From the NCBI GenBank assembly GCA_027257055.1, contig JAPVLO010000073.1, forward strand, positions 6,190,501 to 6,254,500: 64,000 bases of DNA, read 5' to 3'. The notes beneath the pieces are model-generated. The model was not told where the DNA came from, did no database searches, and was given only the letters and a program-made list of their open reading frames with translations. How positions within the stretch are numbered: position 1 is the first letter of the stretch; each line of letters begins with the position of its first letter. Below are positions 1 to 15,199 of this stretch, piece by piece. A program made the translations under genes and the position numbers. The stretch is from Cephalopachus bancanus (Eukaryota; Chordata; Mammalia; Primates; Tarsiidae).

Positions 1-1026
<1,026 letters not shown>

Positions 1027-1594
1027 TAAGTATACCTTTTCTACTTTGATTATCCTGCATAGCTGTGTTAACGTAAAATCATGTTTTGGTGTACACCAAG
1101 TAGTAAACAGTTGACTTGCTCCTCTGGTAATGTGATACATTGGGAAATGCAAATTTTTATTATTAGGTAGAAAACTAGCATAAAATTTTAAGAATTACCT
1201 GGAAAAATAGAAGTTTTGTAACATGTCTTGTCCTCACTAAAAATGAGAAAGAATAATTTATTAACTAATATGATAATTATTTTGTGATTAATATTATGTT
1301 ATATAACAGGTATATATTATGTTTTACATATGTAACATAGTAACTATATAGTTATATGACTAATATATAATTGTTATGTAATAATTATCAGTACAAAACA
1401 GCAATTCAATTAAACTGTTCAAAAGGCTATTCATCACTAAGAAATTACAAATAAGGGGAAAAGGCAAGGTTATTAATAGAACTGAGTATCATTATTTTAC
1501 TGTTGATATGAAAATCTGCCTTCTAATAATAGCTTATATGCGTGTAGGCACAGATTTTATAAGTACATAGATATTATATTCCTAATTTTTAGTA

Positions 1595-4104
<2,510 letters not shown>

Positions 4105-4579
4105 TAGTGTTAAAATTATTTCTGTACCCTTATACCAGAATGGATTTGTGGTATTAGGTAATATTTCATTGATAACTTGAAAAGGCTAAACTTGAGTATT
4201 TTAGAAACATTCTTGATAGACACAGAAAGTAACCATGAAAATAAAACTCTTCAACAATTGCAAAGCTATAGATATCAACATAGCATTAGCTTTGGTTATG
4301 TTGATTTTATACCATGTTGAAAATATTATCTAATTATAAGCAATTACATTTAAAAATGAATTACCATATCTTTGATTAGTTTAGTAGGAAAGGATAAAGT
4401 ATCTTTACCGTTATTCAAAGGTTACCACAAAGTTTATAAAGCATAATGACTTACTAAACATCCCGTAATTCATATGTTACAGGCATTCTTAAGTATTTCT
4501 AAATGTTGACCAACTTGAGAGATTATATAGTTATGCTTCTATCAAAAACAGGTACATCTAGAAAGTGTCAACTCTAGAT

Positions 4580-5200
4580 TTCTACCTGGTTCTTTTTATA
4601 GCCTATTTTATTATTGAGATGCCCTTTTTTATGGAGTCATTGTTATTGTATTTTCCTTTGATTTCTTAAACACAATTTCTTTAAATTCTTTGAACATTTG
4701 TGTAATTGCTGCCTTGAAGCTTTTGTCTGCTGAATCCAACATTTGGGATAACTTGGGGTAAATTTCTATTTACTGCTTTTTTTCCTCTGAGGAAGGACTA
4801 TATTTTTCTGTTTTTCGTTGCATGTCTCATAATTTTTTGAAAACTGGGCTTTTTAAATAATATATTGTAGAAACTCTCTTTATGGTTTTTATTCCTCTAA
4901 GGATAGGTGGCAGTGGTGGTTTTTTAGCAGTTTGCCTGGACTTAATCTCTAGACTCTGTCTCCCTTGTAGTTTGTATGTGTTGATGTCTATGCTCAGTTC
5001 TGGGTTTTGTTTTTGTTTTTATTGAGGCTGGTTTCCTAGAGTTTGTGCCTGTATCTGTGTAGCTCAATGGTCAAACAGTGATAGGTCAGAGGTAGTGCTC
5101 AAATACCTCAGCCAGTAAGTCTTCCACCCTCTTCAGGCAAAGTATATCTTCATTGGGGAGTGCATTTAAAATGGAGATAGTTTTCAAATCTGCCTCACTT
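4580..5200. mobile_element. old L1M-like 3' fragment (tentative)
   Basis: Phrases such as GTCTGCTGAATCCAACAT, GCATGTCTCATAATTTTTTG and GAAAACTGGGC resemble the 3' part of old L1M elements read on the opposite strand. It is strongly diverged, its ends are vague and the subfamily cannot be given. Confidence 0.4.
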
Positions 5201-7079
5201 TTTTACTTTCTTCCAGCCTTCTTGGGTCTCTCTTGCATGTTTGCATAGCCTCCCGTCGACCATGGCTATGTGGGGAGCTTATCTAATCTTTCTTATACCT
5301 ATCTCATTTTCAGGATCTTTCTGTTAAATTCTGACTAGTCCTCCAATCTGCAGCTCAACCCAACTAATACTGCAACCTGAGACTAGCATAGCTGCTGAAT
5401 TTCCATGCTTGTTTCTTCCAAGTTTACCACTTTTACTGATACTGTTCTGTGTAAATTTGTAATCCTTTGCTCCATGGTGGCCTCCTCCCGCAGTGAAACT
5501 GCTGTTTTACACAGCCAGCTCTGTGCTAGAAGAACTTTCATAGGAACTGAGCAAGGGTGGAGGTGATGGGAGCAGGATAGGACAGATTCTCACTGTTCTT
5601 AACTTAGGTTTAGCTGCTTTCCGTGAATAAACACTTTTCCATTTATTTGCATTTGTTTGAGCCCTGAAATAATTGTCTTTGATTTTGCCCAATTTTATAG
5701 TTGTTTCTTAAGGAGTGGATTTTTCGACTTTTTTCTCTGCTTTAGTTGGAAACCCATAGTCTCTGATTTAGTTTTGAAAGAGAAAAATTTGTTTGGTTTT
5801 AAGGTATTATTTAAAGGAAAATATTCAAATATGATTGTTATTGGTAAGGATTCACTTAGTATTGAAATTTAGCTTAGAAATAACTTAGCCTAGGATGACT
5901 AGGTTTAGATTTTCTTCATTCTAAAAATTCTGAACTCCTTAATCATCAGGCCCTATATGTATGACAAGTGTATATACGTATTCTTATTCCTACTGTTTTT
6001 CCCACTATTATTGCAACCTATATTCTGGTCATATGGAACTATTGAAAATTCCCCTATTGTGGCACATGTTTGTTCTCACTTTCTGGAAATTGCTAATAGG
6101 ATATATTCTCTTTCTGATAAACTATTACTATATTATATTAGACTATATTTGAAACATCTTCTCTTCCAGAACTTTCTCCGAACTTCCCAAAATAATCAAT
6201 ACTCTTTGATACCAATATTGAACCTTATTTACAAGTTTATTGTAGTATTATACTACATTAATTATATTAATGTATATATTGCATTAAAATTCACTAATGT
6301 ATACTTCTCTGACTATAATGAAATTGAGGTATAAAAAATTTGCATATAAAACTGATATTATAGTCATAGAAAACATTACTCAATCTTGGTTACATTTTGG
6401 TATACTTCTTTCCAGTCTTTTTACTATTGTGTTCTACATAGTGGTGCATAAAAAATCTACCACTGTATCTGTATAAATATAAAGTGATTCTAAATACACA
6501 ATAATACTTAGTTTTCCTAAAGAGAAATTGTGCTCTATTTCATTCTCTCTCTCACACCACACACATACACACACCCACATCATTTAGAGATGTAGATGAA
6601 ATGAACATCAGATATTCCATTTAGTAACAGATATTATCATATAGGAATATATGTATCCCTTACTATCCAAGTCTATTTGACTTTTGATTTTAGATAGCAA
6701 GGGTTATCTTTTTCCGAGTCTTTTCTCAAAATTTCTATTCAAGTTATTTTTCTAAGGTTCAGATACCAAGGATTCAAAGAGTAAAGATTTTTCCCCCTTA
6801 TATTTCATGCAAAACCAAATGTTTATTACTATTGGAGTGACTTTTAAATCCTCTATATCTCAAAATTGAGTTCTGACACTTTTTGAATCTACATATAATA
6901 TGATTGCTGGAAATTTTAATCCCTAATCCCAAGTACCCATTACCTTAGCATTAGGATAGCTGTCTCCATCGCCCTTCATCTTATACCTATATGTTTGTAA
7001 TTATCTCAAAGTAAGTACTTACTTTGCTACCTTTTTTAAAGTATATTTTTTAAAAACATTCACCAAATAGACTACCATA
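5200..7079. other. intron, low-complexity AT-rich, nothing supported
   Basis: Intronic sequence with A/T-biased open frames, the longest at 5957-6334. Their composition is Leu/Ile/Tyr/Phe-rich and codon use looks random, so no gene is called. A short CA/CT-rich patch lies at 6545-6582. Confidence 0.5.
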
Positions 7080-7990
7080 TTTGACCTTAAAACACACCCT
7101 GACCAGTTTTAAAAGATAGATCATCATACAAATTATGCTCTTAGACTACAATGGAATTAAACTAGAAATCGATAACATACAGAGAATTGGAAAGTTCCAA
7201 AGTGATTGTAGATTCAACAACACACCTAAATAATACAGGGGTCAGACAAGAAATCTCAAAAGAATTTTAAAATATGTTTGAATTAAGTGAAAATTAAATA
7301 TCTCCTGCCAAATTTGTGATATGTAGTGAAAGTAGTATTTAGAGGAAAATATATGCCATATTGACTGACTGCACATATTAGAATAAAAGAAAGATATAAA
7401 TCAATAATATAATCTTCTATCTTTGGAAACTAGAAAATAACAGCAAATTAAATCTAAGTTAGCAAAAGAAAAGAAATAAAAATTGGAACAGAAATCAATG
7501 AAATTGAAAACAGGAAAACGATAGAGAAAATGAATGAATCTAAAAGGTGGTTTTTAAACAAGATCAATAAACTTGATAAATCTCTAGCCAAGCAAACCAA
7601 GAAAAAAAAGAACATGCAAATTACTAAATCAGAAATGAAAGAAGACCCATCACTACTGATGCCATCAACATTAAAAGGTCAAAAAAGAAATACTGTGAAC
7701 AATTTTGAGCCCACAAATTTGATAACTTGGGAAAATTAGACAAATTCCTTGTGAAAGACACAATCTACTAAAACTTACACAAGGCAAAGTAGATCGTCTG
7801 AAAGACCTATCTCAAGTAAAGAAATTGAAGCAATAATTAACAGTCTTCTAAAACTGAAAACACCAGGACCAAGTGGTTTAACTGGTGAAATCTATGAAAC
7901 ATTTAAGAAAGAAATTATCTCAGTTCTGTACAATCTGTTTCTGAAAATAGAATCAGAGGGAGCACTTTCTAAGTCATTCTGTAAGGCCAG
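7080..7990 (+). mobile_element. LINE-1 ORF2 fragment
   Basis: Sense L1 ORF2 DNA. It runs from the end of the endonuclease domain (ACTACAATGGAATTAAACTAG and following) through AAAAGGTGGTTTTTAAACAAG and AAGCAATAATTAACAGTCTTC into the start of the reverse transcriptase. Frames are broken, although 7530-7739 remains open in the L1 frame. It is truncated at both ends and intronic. Confidence 0.85.
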
Positions 7991-8479
7991 CAGAATATAA
8001 TTTAGGACATTGAACCAGTCTTCCCATTTCCAAATCTGAATTAACATTTCCTTTTCATATTCCTGATTGATTGTGTAAACATGATTAGGTAACGACTAAG
8101 TCTATATTTGGGGTTATTATTTGGTTGCTGGTGACATAAATAAACCTAAAGCTAGTAGGAAACTGGAGAATTCTTCTAGTTTTCTGATGATGTTACTTTT
8201 TAATATGAACTTGTAAAGAAAACATTTAATAATTCAATTGTAAAGCTTACTTCAATGTTTAATACTAAATTTGTGCTAAATTTCTTTGCTTTTTTTTTGG
8301 ACAAGTTTATAAAGTGATTTCTAATCAAGTTATTTCTGATCAGTTGTTGAAGTAATTTCAGGCTGGTGTTAGTTCTCCCCAAATAGTACTGTTCTATTCA
8401 CAGTAAAGAAATTGAGAGGGCTGAGTAGCATAGAGACTTTGAAGGTTCAAGCATAAGGTTCATGCCCTCTTTTCTAAAG

Positions 8480-8800
8480 GGTAATATGGGGGAAATAATC
8501 TTGTTTTATGTACGTTGTTCTTTCATTGGAAATTTAGGTTGTTTGCTTTTTCACAGTTGTTTTATCTCAGCAGTAAATCTCTTTGTGCCTAAATTTTCAT
8601 GTCCTTGAGATGGATTCCCAGAAGTGAATTTCAGTTGAAGAATATAAACAGCTGTAGCCTCTTGTACATATTACTGAATTCCTTTCCAGAATGATAACAC
8701 TATCTCCATTATCTCTGGTGGTGTAAGTGCCCATTGTGCCAAAACTCACCAGCATTGGATATTTTCATTTTTTCACTCTTTATTAATATGATGGCACCAC
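8480..8800. mobile_element. old L1M 3' UTR-like fragment (tentative)
   Basis: The order of motifs AGTGAATTT...TACATATTACTGAATTCC TTTCCAGAATG...TAAGTGCCCATTGTG...CTCACCAGCATTGGATATT matches the degraded 3' portion of old L1M elements seen throughout mammalian introns. Ends and subfamily are uncertain. Confidence 0.45.
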
Positions 8801-9432
8801 TATTAAAATGACATCCCATTGTGTTAGCATGCATGTCTAACAGATATGTAAAATAAAACAAGGAAAAGTAAATTTGTAAAATAGAAAATAATATGAAATC
8901 AGGAAAGTAAAATGCACTCTATGAAGTCCTAATACTTGCCACGGCATGCACGCTGACTTTCCAAAATCTATGTTAAACATAAGTAATTGGTTGTAGGATC
9001 ATTTCTGCAGAGTCTGGACTTGGCCTCAGAATTTTTTTCACACAGCACTCTAAGAAGCCATTAACAGTCAGTCAGCCTGAGAAAAGAAACTCATCCAGCG
9101 TTTATGTCTATAACCCTTGCTATAAATAGGAATACAATTTTGACTTTAAATTTCTTAGCAACTAAAGGTAAAGGAAGCTGTGAAGAGGATCATTTCTTTA
9201 TTTCCTTTTTTTTCTGTATTGAGAAGTATCTGTTTATGTCATTTTCCATTTAAATATTAGACTCTTAAGTATTTATCAATCTGTATGAGCTCTTTAGTAC
9301 TCACGATTTACTGTTTGGTATATGTAGTTATTGGAGTAGGTGCTTTAGCCCATGCTTCATGGGTGGAAGAAAGGAAGAACAGACAGGCAGTAGGAAGGAA
9401 GGACATATTAGGATAGCAAATTCATGTTTTTT

Positions 9433-9728
9433 GCCAGGCTTGGTGGCTCAGCCTGTAATCCCGCGCCTTTGGGAGGTTGAGGTGAGTGGATTGCCTGAGC
9501 CCGCGGATTCGAGACCCTCCTGGGCAGCGAGACCTCATCTCTACAATAAATAAAAAAATCAGCCGGGCGTGGTAGCGCATGCCTGTAATTCCGGCTACTT
9601 GGAAGGCTGAGGCGGAAGGATCGCCGGAGCCCAGCAGGTCGAGGCTGCGGTGGTCGGCCACCGCACTCCAGTCTGGGTGACAGAGTGAGACTTCAGCTCA
9701 AAAAAAATTAATTAATTAATTAATTTTA
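9433..9728 (+). mobile_element. lineage-type Alu, full length
   Basis: Dimeric 7SL-derived SINE with the local subfamily features and a tail that has turned into (ATTA)n. Target duplication AAATTCATGTTTTT at 9418-9431 and 9730-9743. The T-arm-like B box has decayed (GCGGATTCGAGACCCTC). Confidence 0.95.
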
Positions 9729-10895
9729 AAAATTCATGTTTTTATAATAATCTACTTGAGATTGCTAATTGGTAGAGAAAAGGAGACTGGAAGGGGTGAT
9801 GATAGTGAGCCAGAGGAAAAACTACAAAAATATTAGATGGTCACTGCAGATCCATAAATCTTATCTTCATTCTGCCTTAGGATATAAAATAAAATATTGA
9901 ACATATTCTTAAAAGGCTTGTGACAGAGAGAGGTAATATATGATAATAACTAATGTCTTTAAACATATTAATGCTTGTTTTGCCATTTCAGTTTATAATA
10001 GTTTAAAAGTGATTGTGAATACGTTTTTTAAAACTGTTCTCTTGCTTTGGAGCTTTTGTTATCTTTAAGTTTTAGTTAATAGTCGATTTCTGTACAATTT
10101 TAGCATTTTTTCATTTTCTTGAACTTTTTAATTTTGGAGATTAGTCTAGTGAGCAAAAGATGTTACCGTGGTAAAGGAGGAAGTTAAATATGTTAGACAT
10201 TTTTTTACATAACAGATTTTAAGTGTGTCAGTAGTGGTTTTCAGTAGTGTTTTGTTTTCAGTTTGAAATATAGTCTATATTAATCAAATATATATGCAAA
10301 TATATATTTGAGCCTGAAAGTAAAATTATTTATTTTGCTGAAATCTTCAATGGATAAGTTTATGATTGCAAATACTATATTTGGAGGCTTAGTAATATCA
10401 TCAAGATACGAAGTCCCATGTAAAACAAAACACGATATAATTTCTAAGCTGCTTTTGCAGAAACAGTGCTTATTACCAATGCCAAAATTGTAAAATGTAC
10501 CTTCACAGGTTTCTTGACTTTAAAAATTTGTATTGAACTTTATGAATAAGGTAAATGCAAATAATCTGTATGTGTCAGTTGCTCCTTTCTTAAAGTTAAC
10601 AAGACAGTTTGTTTTCTAATTTTAGCACTGGCTCAGGGAATAACCTTGGGAAAATATCTATTATGAGTCTCCTTCTCAAAAATAATACTGTATAGTGTTC
10701 TAGCTATCAAAAAGAATAATCAGAACCATGTATAAAAACCCCGTAGCTCTGAGCTTTCTGATAATGACCCAAAGCACTAGATGTTGATAATGATGATTAT
10801 AAAGATTTAAGTAATCATTGGGTAACAGTCAATGGGCAAATGTACTTGAGAAGAATACCATGATTCAGACTTCTGTAATGTGACTATATGAAGGG

Positions 10896-11458
10896 GGACC
10901 CAAAAAGACCCAGAATTTATTTATTTAAAAAATTGTGTATTTATTCTTACGTGTTTAAACTTCAGTCTTCAAAGTTTTCTCCATTTGATGCAGTACACTG
11001 AGCAAGATGCTTTTTCCATTGCTCAAAATAGTTTTTGAACTTAGCAATTTTGATGCGTTTTAGTGCTGCTGCCATTTTTTGTTTCACCTCTTCCATATCA
11101 GCAAAACGTTTACCTTTGAAGACTTTTTTCATCTGAGAAAAAAAAAAAAGAAAACGTGGCTCTGAGCGAGAGGAGAGGGAGTGTGAGGTAGGGAGGTCAT
11201 ACTGGTTTGGGTCAAAAACTGCTGAACACTCAGCGTGGTGTGGGCAGATATGCTCCTAAATCACTCACTCATCATGAAATGGGCAAACATGTTGAAAGAA
11301 TCTCCAGAAAAATTCACTGAAGCCGAACACAGGCCCTCATAGTAACACTGGCTGGTACATTGATGCTGATGGGTTCCTAGAACCCTTACCTAGCAGAGGA
11401 AGCCTGTAGTACAAGGGGCCCATCCTGCTGAAAGCAAATCCAACTTTTTTCAGGTCCC
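10896..11458 (-). mobile_element. internally deleted mariner, copy A (minus)
   Basis: Terminal sequences GGGGACCCAAAAAGACCC on the left and CAGGTCCCTCC on the right are inverted to each other. On the minus strand the interior encodes the C-terminal half of a mariner transposase, from the HDNARPHTA-like region past the final catalytic-Asp segment to the DEFKNCFEQW-like end; the N-terminal helix-turn-helix half is missing. The frame is disrupted, including by an A-rich tract at 11140-11151. It is about 0.56 kb against ~1.3 kb for intact mariner. Family not recognised from human DNA. Confidence 0.75.
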
Positions 11459-11459
11459 T

Positions 11460-12010
11460 CCTCTGTCCTTTTTTTGTTTGTTTTTAATTTTTATTCTAAA
11501 GATGTAGGGTACAACCTAGGGTTAGGTATACAAATGGTCATTGTACAGGTAAAATTTGGGCCTCACGTTACCTGGTTTGAGATTAGGTACCCTTACTGAT
11601 GAAGTGTGCTCCTTCCCCGCTCCCTCCCCTGGCTATTTCCCACTTATATGAAGGGAAATGATGACTGCAAAGTATTTCCTACTGAAAGAGGTTTTTTCTA
11701 CTGAAAGATTCATAAACTGAATGTGTTTTCTTAATAAGAATTAACATTCAAAAAATATATTCTATTAACCTCAGATTATAAAATTATTTTATTTCAGATT
11801 CAGAGAATATGAATGTATGTTTGTTATATAGACATATTGTGTAGTAATGGAGATTAGACTTCAGGTGGTCCATTCCCCAGATAGTGAACACTATAACCAA
11901 TAGGTGATTTCTAAAGCCCCCCCCCTTTTTTGGTGTCCCCAATGTCTATTTCCATCTTTGTGGCAGTTTAGCTCCCATCTTTGTGGCAGTTTAGCCTTTA
12001 TAAAAAAACA
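11460..12010 (-). mobile_element. L1 3' UTR fragments between the two mariners
   Basis: 11470-11670 (GATGTAGGGTACAACC onward) and 11865-12000 (CCAATGTCTATTTCC, TTTAGCTCCCATC) read as an L1 3' end on the minus strand, in two pieces. A 20-bp phrase CCATCTTTGTGGCAGTTTAG is repeated in tandem near 11952-11994. Confidence 0.5.
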
Positions 12011-12169
12011 AATCAGTCCATCTACTTATTCTTTCATAACTGTACATTCTCTTTCTCTGTATCTCTCTTAGTTGTTAGTTCTGGATTCTGTACTCTTGAC
12101 ATTCAGTTTATGGCAGCTGGACGTGGCAGTTTAATTAACTTCCGTAATTTGTTTCTACATATACTAGGA

Positions 12170-12712
12170 GGGACCAAAAAAAAAAGCCCCCCAGAATTAT
12201 CTTTTTGGAGAAGGAGCCCCTTGTAGAACAGGGATCCCCTGCTAAATAAGCATTTTAGGAACCCATGGCATCAGTGTACCAGTTAGTATTGTGAGAGGCT
12301 GCATTTGGCTTCAGTGATTTTTTTTTCTTAATTCTTTCAGTGCCTTTGCCCATTTCATAATGGGTGACTTATAGCACATCTGCCCACACCACACTGAGTG
12401 TTGAGCAGTTTTTGACTAAAATGTCATGACCCCCATGCCCCATCCTCCCTATTCACTCAACCTCACCCCAAGCAATTTTTTTTTGTTTCCCCAATGAAAA
12501 AAGTCCTTAATAGGAAATGTTTTGCCAGTGTGGAAGAAGTGAAACCAAGAATTACAAAAGCACTAAAAGACATCAAAATTGACGAGTTCAAAAATTGTTT
12601 TGAGCAGTGAAAAAAGCATCTTGATAGCTATATTGCATTTTTTAAAGGTGACTGGTTTAAACATGTAAGAATAAGTATGCAATTTTTAATAAATTCTGGG
12701 TTGTTTGCCCTC
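12170..12712 (+). mobile_element. internally deleted mariner, copy B (plus)
   Basis: Same element as 10896-11458 in opposite orientation. Left terminus AGGGACCAAAAAAAAAAGCC; right end ATAAATTCTGGGTTGTTTGCC. The + strand carries the C-terminal part of the transposase, with recognisable KPRITKALKDIKIDEFKNCF and then a stop where Trp is expected. It shares the same internal deletion, so both copies descend from one non-autonomous form. Confidence 0.75.
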
Positions 12713-12799
12713 CCTATATATTGATTATTCCAAAATTTGTATCTCCACTTCAGACCTCTGATCTGACTTCCATATATCTAGTTGCCTACTAGACCTCTC

Positions 12800-14170
12800 T
12801 ATTTACATTTATGCCTGTGAGATACCTTTGTATCATAAGTGAGCTAATTTTCTCCTCTATCCTGTCTGCTGAAGCAACCAAATCTGTTTGTCTTCCAGAG
12901 CTGCTACTTTCATTAAATCCATCTATGTGCCCAAGCCAGAAACCTTAAGATTTGTTTTTTACTTCTTCCCCCATCTTAGTTCTCTTAGCAAGTTAATCAC
13001 CAGGTTTACTATCAATTCTAAGTTCTCAATATTGCTTCAGTCTGTCTGTTTCTCTCTATCTCATTTCTCAGAAAGAGACAGTAGTCTCTTTTTTCCAGTC
13101 TTACTCCAGGACATTCTTCACAACTCAACTTGAGGTTTTTTTTCCTGAAACACAAGCCTGGTAATGCCAACTCTTTTACTAAAACTTCTTAGTGATATCC
13201 TTTTACCCTTGAGATAAAATCCAACTTCCTTAACATAACTTAAAAAGTCCTTCGTGGCCCTTCTACATTGTTGGTGGGAGTTGTAAATTAGCACATCTTC
13301 TGTGGAAAACAGTTTGGAGATTCCTAAAAGGTCTAAAAATGGACATTCCATATGACCGTGTAATCTCCCTACTGAAAATATACCTGGAGGAACTCAAATC
13401 ACTCTATGAAAAAGATACCTGCACACACATGTTTATTGCAGCATTGTCCACAATAGCAAAAACATGGAACCAACTGTGCTGCCCATCAAAAGAGAACTGG
13501 ATTTAAAAAAATGCGGTACATATGCACGGTGGAATATAAAGAAGGACACAATTATGAACTTCACAACAACTTGGATGGTCTTAGAATCTATAATACTGAG
13601 TGATCTATCATAGAAACAAAGGCCTGAGCATCACATGTTCTCACTCATAAGTGGACCTTGAACAGTTATTATAATACTATAAGATAAGGATTGTTAGTAG
13701 TGGGAAGTTGCTGGGGTGGGGGATAGGCGAGATTGGTAGTGGTGGGATTCTGCCAGGGGAAGGTGGGGGCACACCTCATCAACAAGGGGACCTGCATAAT
13801 GAACAATCGTATACTTAATCGTGTATTGTACCCCACATCTTTAAAATACAAATTTTTTTTTACAAGTCCTTCATGATAGACCTTTGCTTCCCTAGTTTTT
13901 CAGTACCTTTTTTTTGTTTTTAACAATATGACTCAGTAATATTGATCTTTGTTTGGTTCCTGCAGAATTCCAGTTCAGTCCTGATGTTTTCCTTCTTCCT
14001 AGAACACTCTCTCACAATCCATTACTCACTCCCTTTACCAGGATAATTTTCCTTCTTAGATATAATCTTACACATTAATTTCTTAGGGTGAACTTCCTTT
14101 GCTTATAAAGCTGATATCATCAACAGGTTATATACTCCTTGAATGCAGCAAATCTCAAGTGTCTTTTCTG
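12800..14170. mobile_element. old unidentified interspersed repeat split by an L1
   Basis: Sequence before 13250 (AGATAAAATCCAACTTCC...AAAAGTCCTTC) and after 13862 (CAAGTCCTTCATGATAGACC, later CTCCTTGAATGCAGC) reads as one decayed mammalian repeat consensus that I know by sight but cannot name. It is interrupted by the L1 at 13256-13860. Confidence 0.4.
13256..13860 (+). mobile_element. LINE-1 3' end (5'-truncated)
   Basis: The end of ORF2 (TTGGTGGGAG, AACAGTTTGGAGATTCC, CATTGTCCACAATAGCAAAA) is followed by a 3' UTR containing CACACCTCATCAACAAGGGG and TGTACCCCACATC and then an A-rich tail. A flanking AAGTCCTTC on both sides is the target duplication. The 3' UTR type matches the copies at 23402 and 32628 and differs from the human L1PA type. 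Confidence 0.88.
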
Positions 14171-14804
14171 GATCCCTGGGAGTGTCGGGGGTGCTTCTAT
14201 GAAGTAGAGGGAGGTGGAGAATGGCCTGTGAATTTGAAGTATTTCTACATTAATACTTAGACATTATCGCATTTTTTATTGTGTTGCCATTTGTACTGAT
14301 AGTTGAAATGCAATGGTGGATTAAAGTGCTAGGACCTTGGCACAAATCAAGGCAGTGTCACCAAACTATAACAATAGGCATTTCATTCTTCGCCATGCTC
14401 TCAATTTTTCAAAAGGCCAGTTTCACTTAAAACTGTCATGAATGAAGCAGTGGAAGTTATTAATTTTGTTAAACTAAACTCTTAGTAATTGTCTTTTAAA
14501 TATGCTATGTGATGAGAAGCACACAAAAAGTGTGCCATCATGATGGCATGATGGTTATCCAGCCATTTTCTATTTAGCCAAACATCAGAGACTTACAAAA
14601 AATGTAAATGCCGTTCTTCTCAGTTAAGTTTTTGTTTTTGAAAACATAGGTTATCTTGAAAAATTATCGGTATTTGCATATGATTGTTTTATTATTGCTA
14701 TTTTTGATGAGTTAATAATTTTTAAAAGTATCTCGCCTATACTTTTTAGTATAGTAAATAACAATAGCTATATCCCACATATACAAAAGTTCTTTGGAGT
14801 ATTT

Positions 14805-14865
14805 GGTAATTTTTAATAATACCAAAGGGTTCTGAGACCAAAAGTTTTGAAAACTCTTGCTGTAA
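14805..14865. mobile_element. hAT-type terminal fragment (tentative)
   Basis: The phrase AAAGGGTTCTGAGACCAAAA followed by GTTTTGAAAACTCTTGCTG resembles the terminal part of old Charlie-type hAT elements. It is short, so the family is unspecified. Confidence 0.35.
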
Positions 14866-15199
14866 CAGATTGCATTTTTCTTAACTTTTATCAGAGTTTA
14901 CTATAATTACTTGCTTATAATCTGTCTTTCCTGTTAGACCACAGTGTAAACCCTGTGAAGGGAAGATCCACATCTACTTGTGGATAGCGTAGCTCCTAGG
15001 ATACTGGCAGCAAATACTAAACCCTTTATAAATATTTGTTAAATTAATGAATTCAGTAAGCATCTACTATTTTCATAGCTTAATCATAAATGGCTACAAA
15101 GTTAACTCTCTTTTGCTCACTTTTACATTTGCAATGATCTTTTAGTCCAAGGGATCATGTATAAGCAACTAGTAGAAGACTGTTATAATAGGAGTAAAA

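Noticed and set aside
5957..6334. 125-residue open frame, Leu/Ile/Tyr-rich, membrane-like
   Set aside because: AT-rich intron gives hydrophobic chance frames. There is no start context, family motif or splice support.
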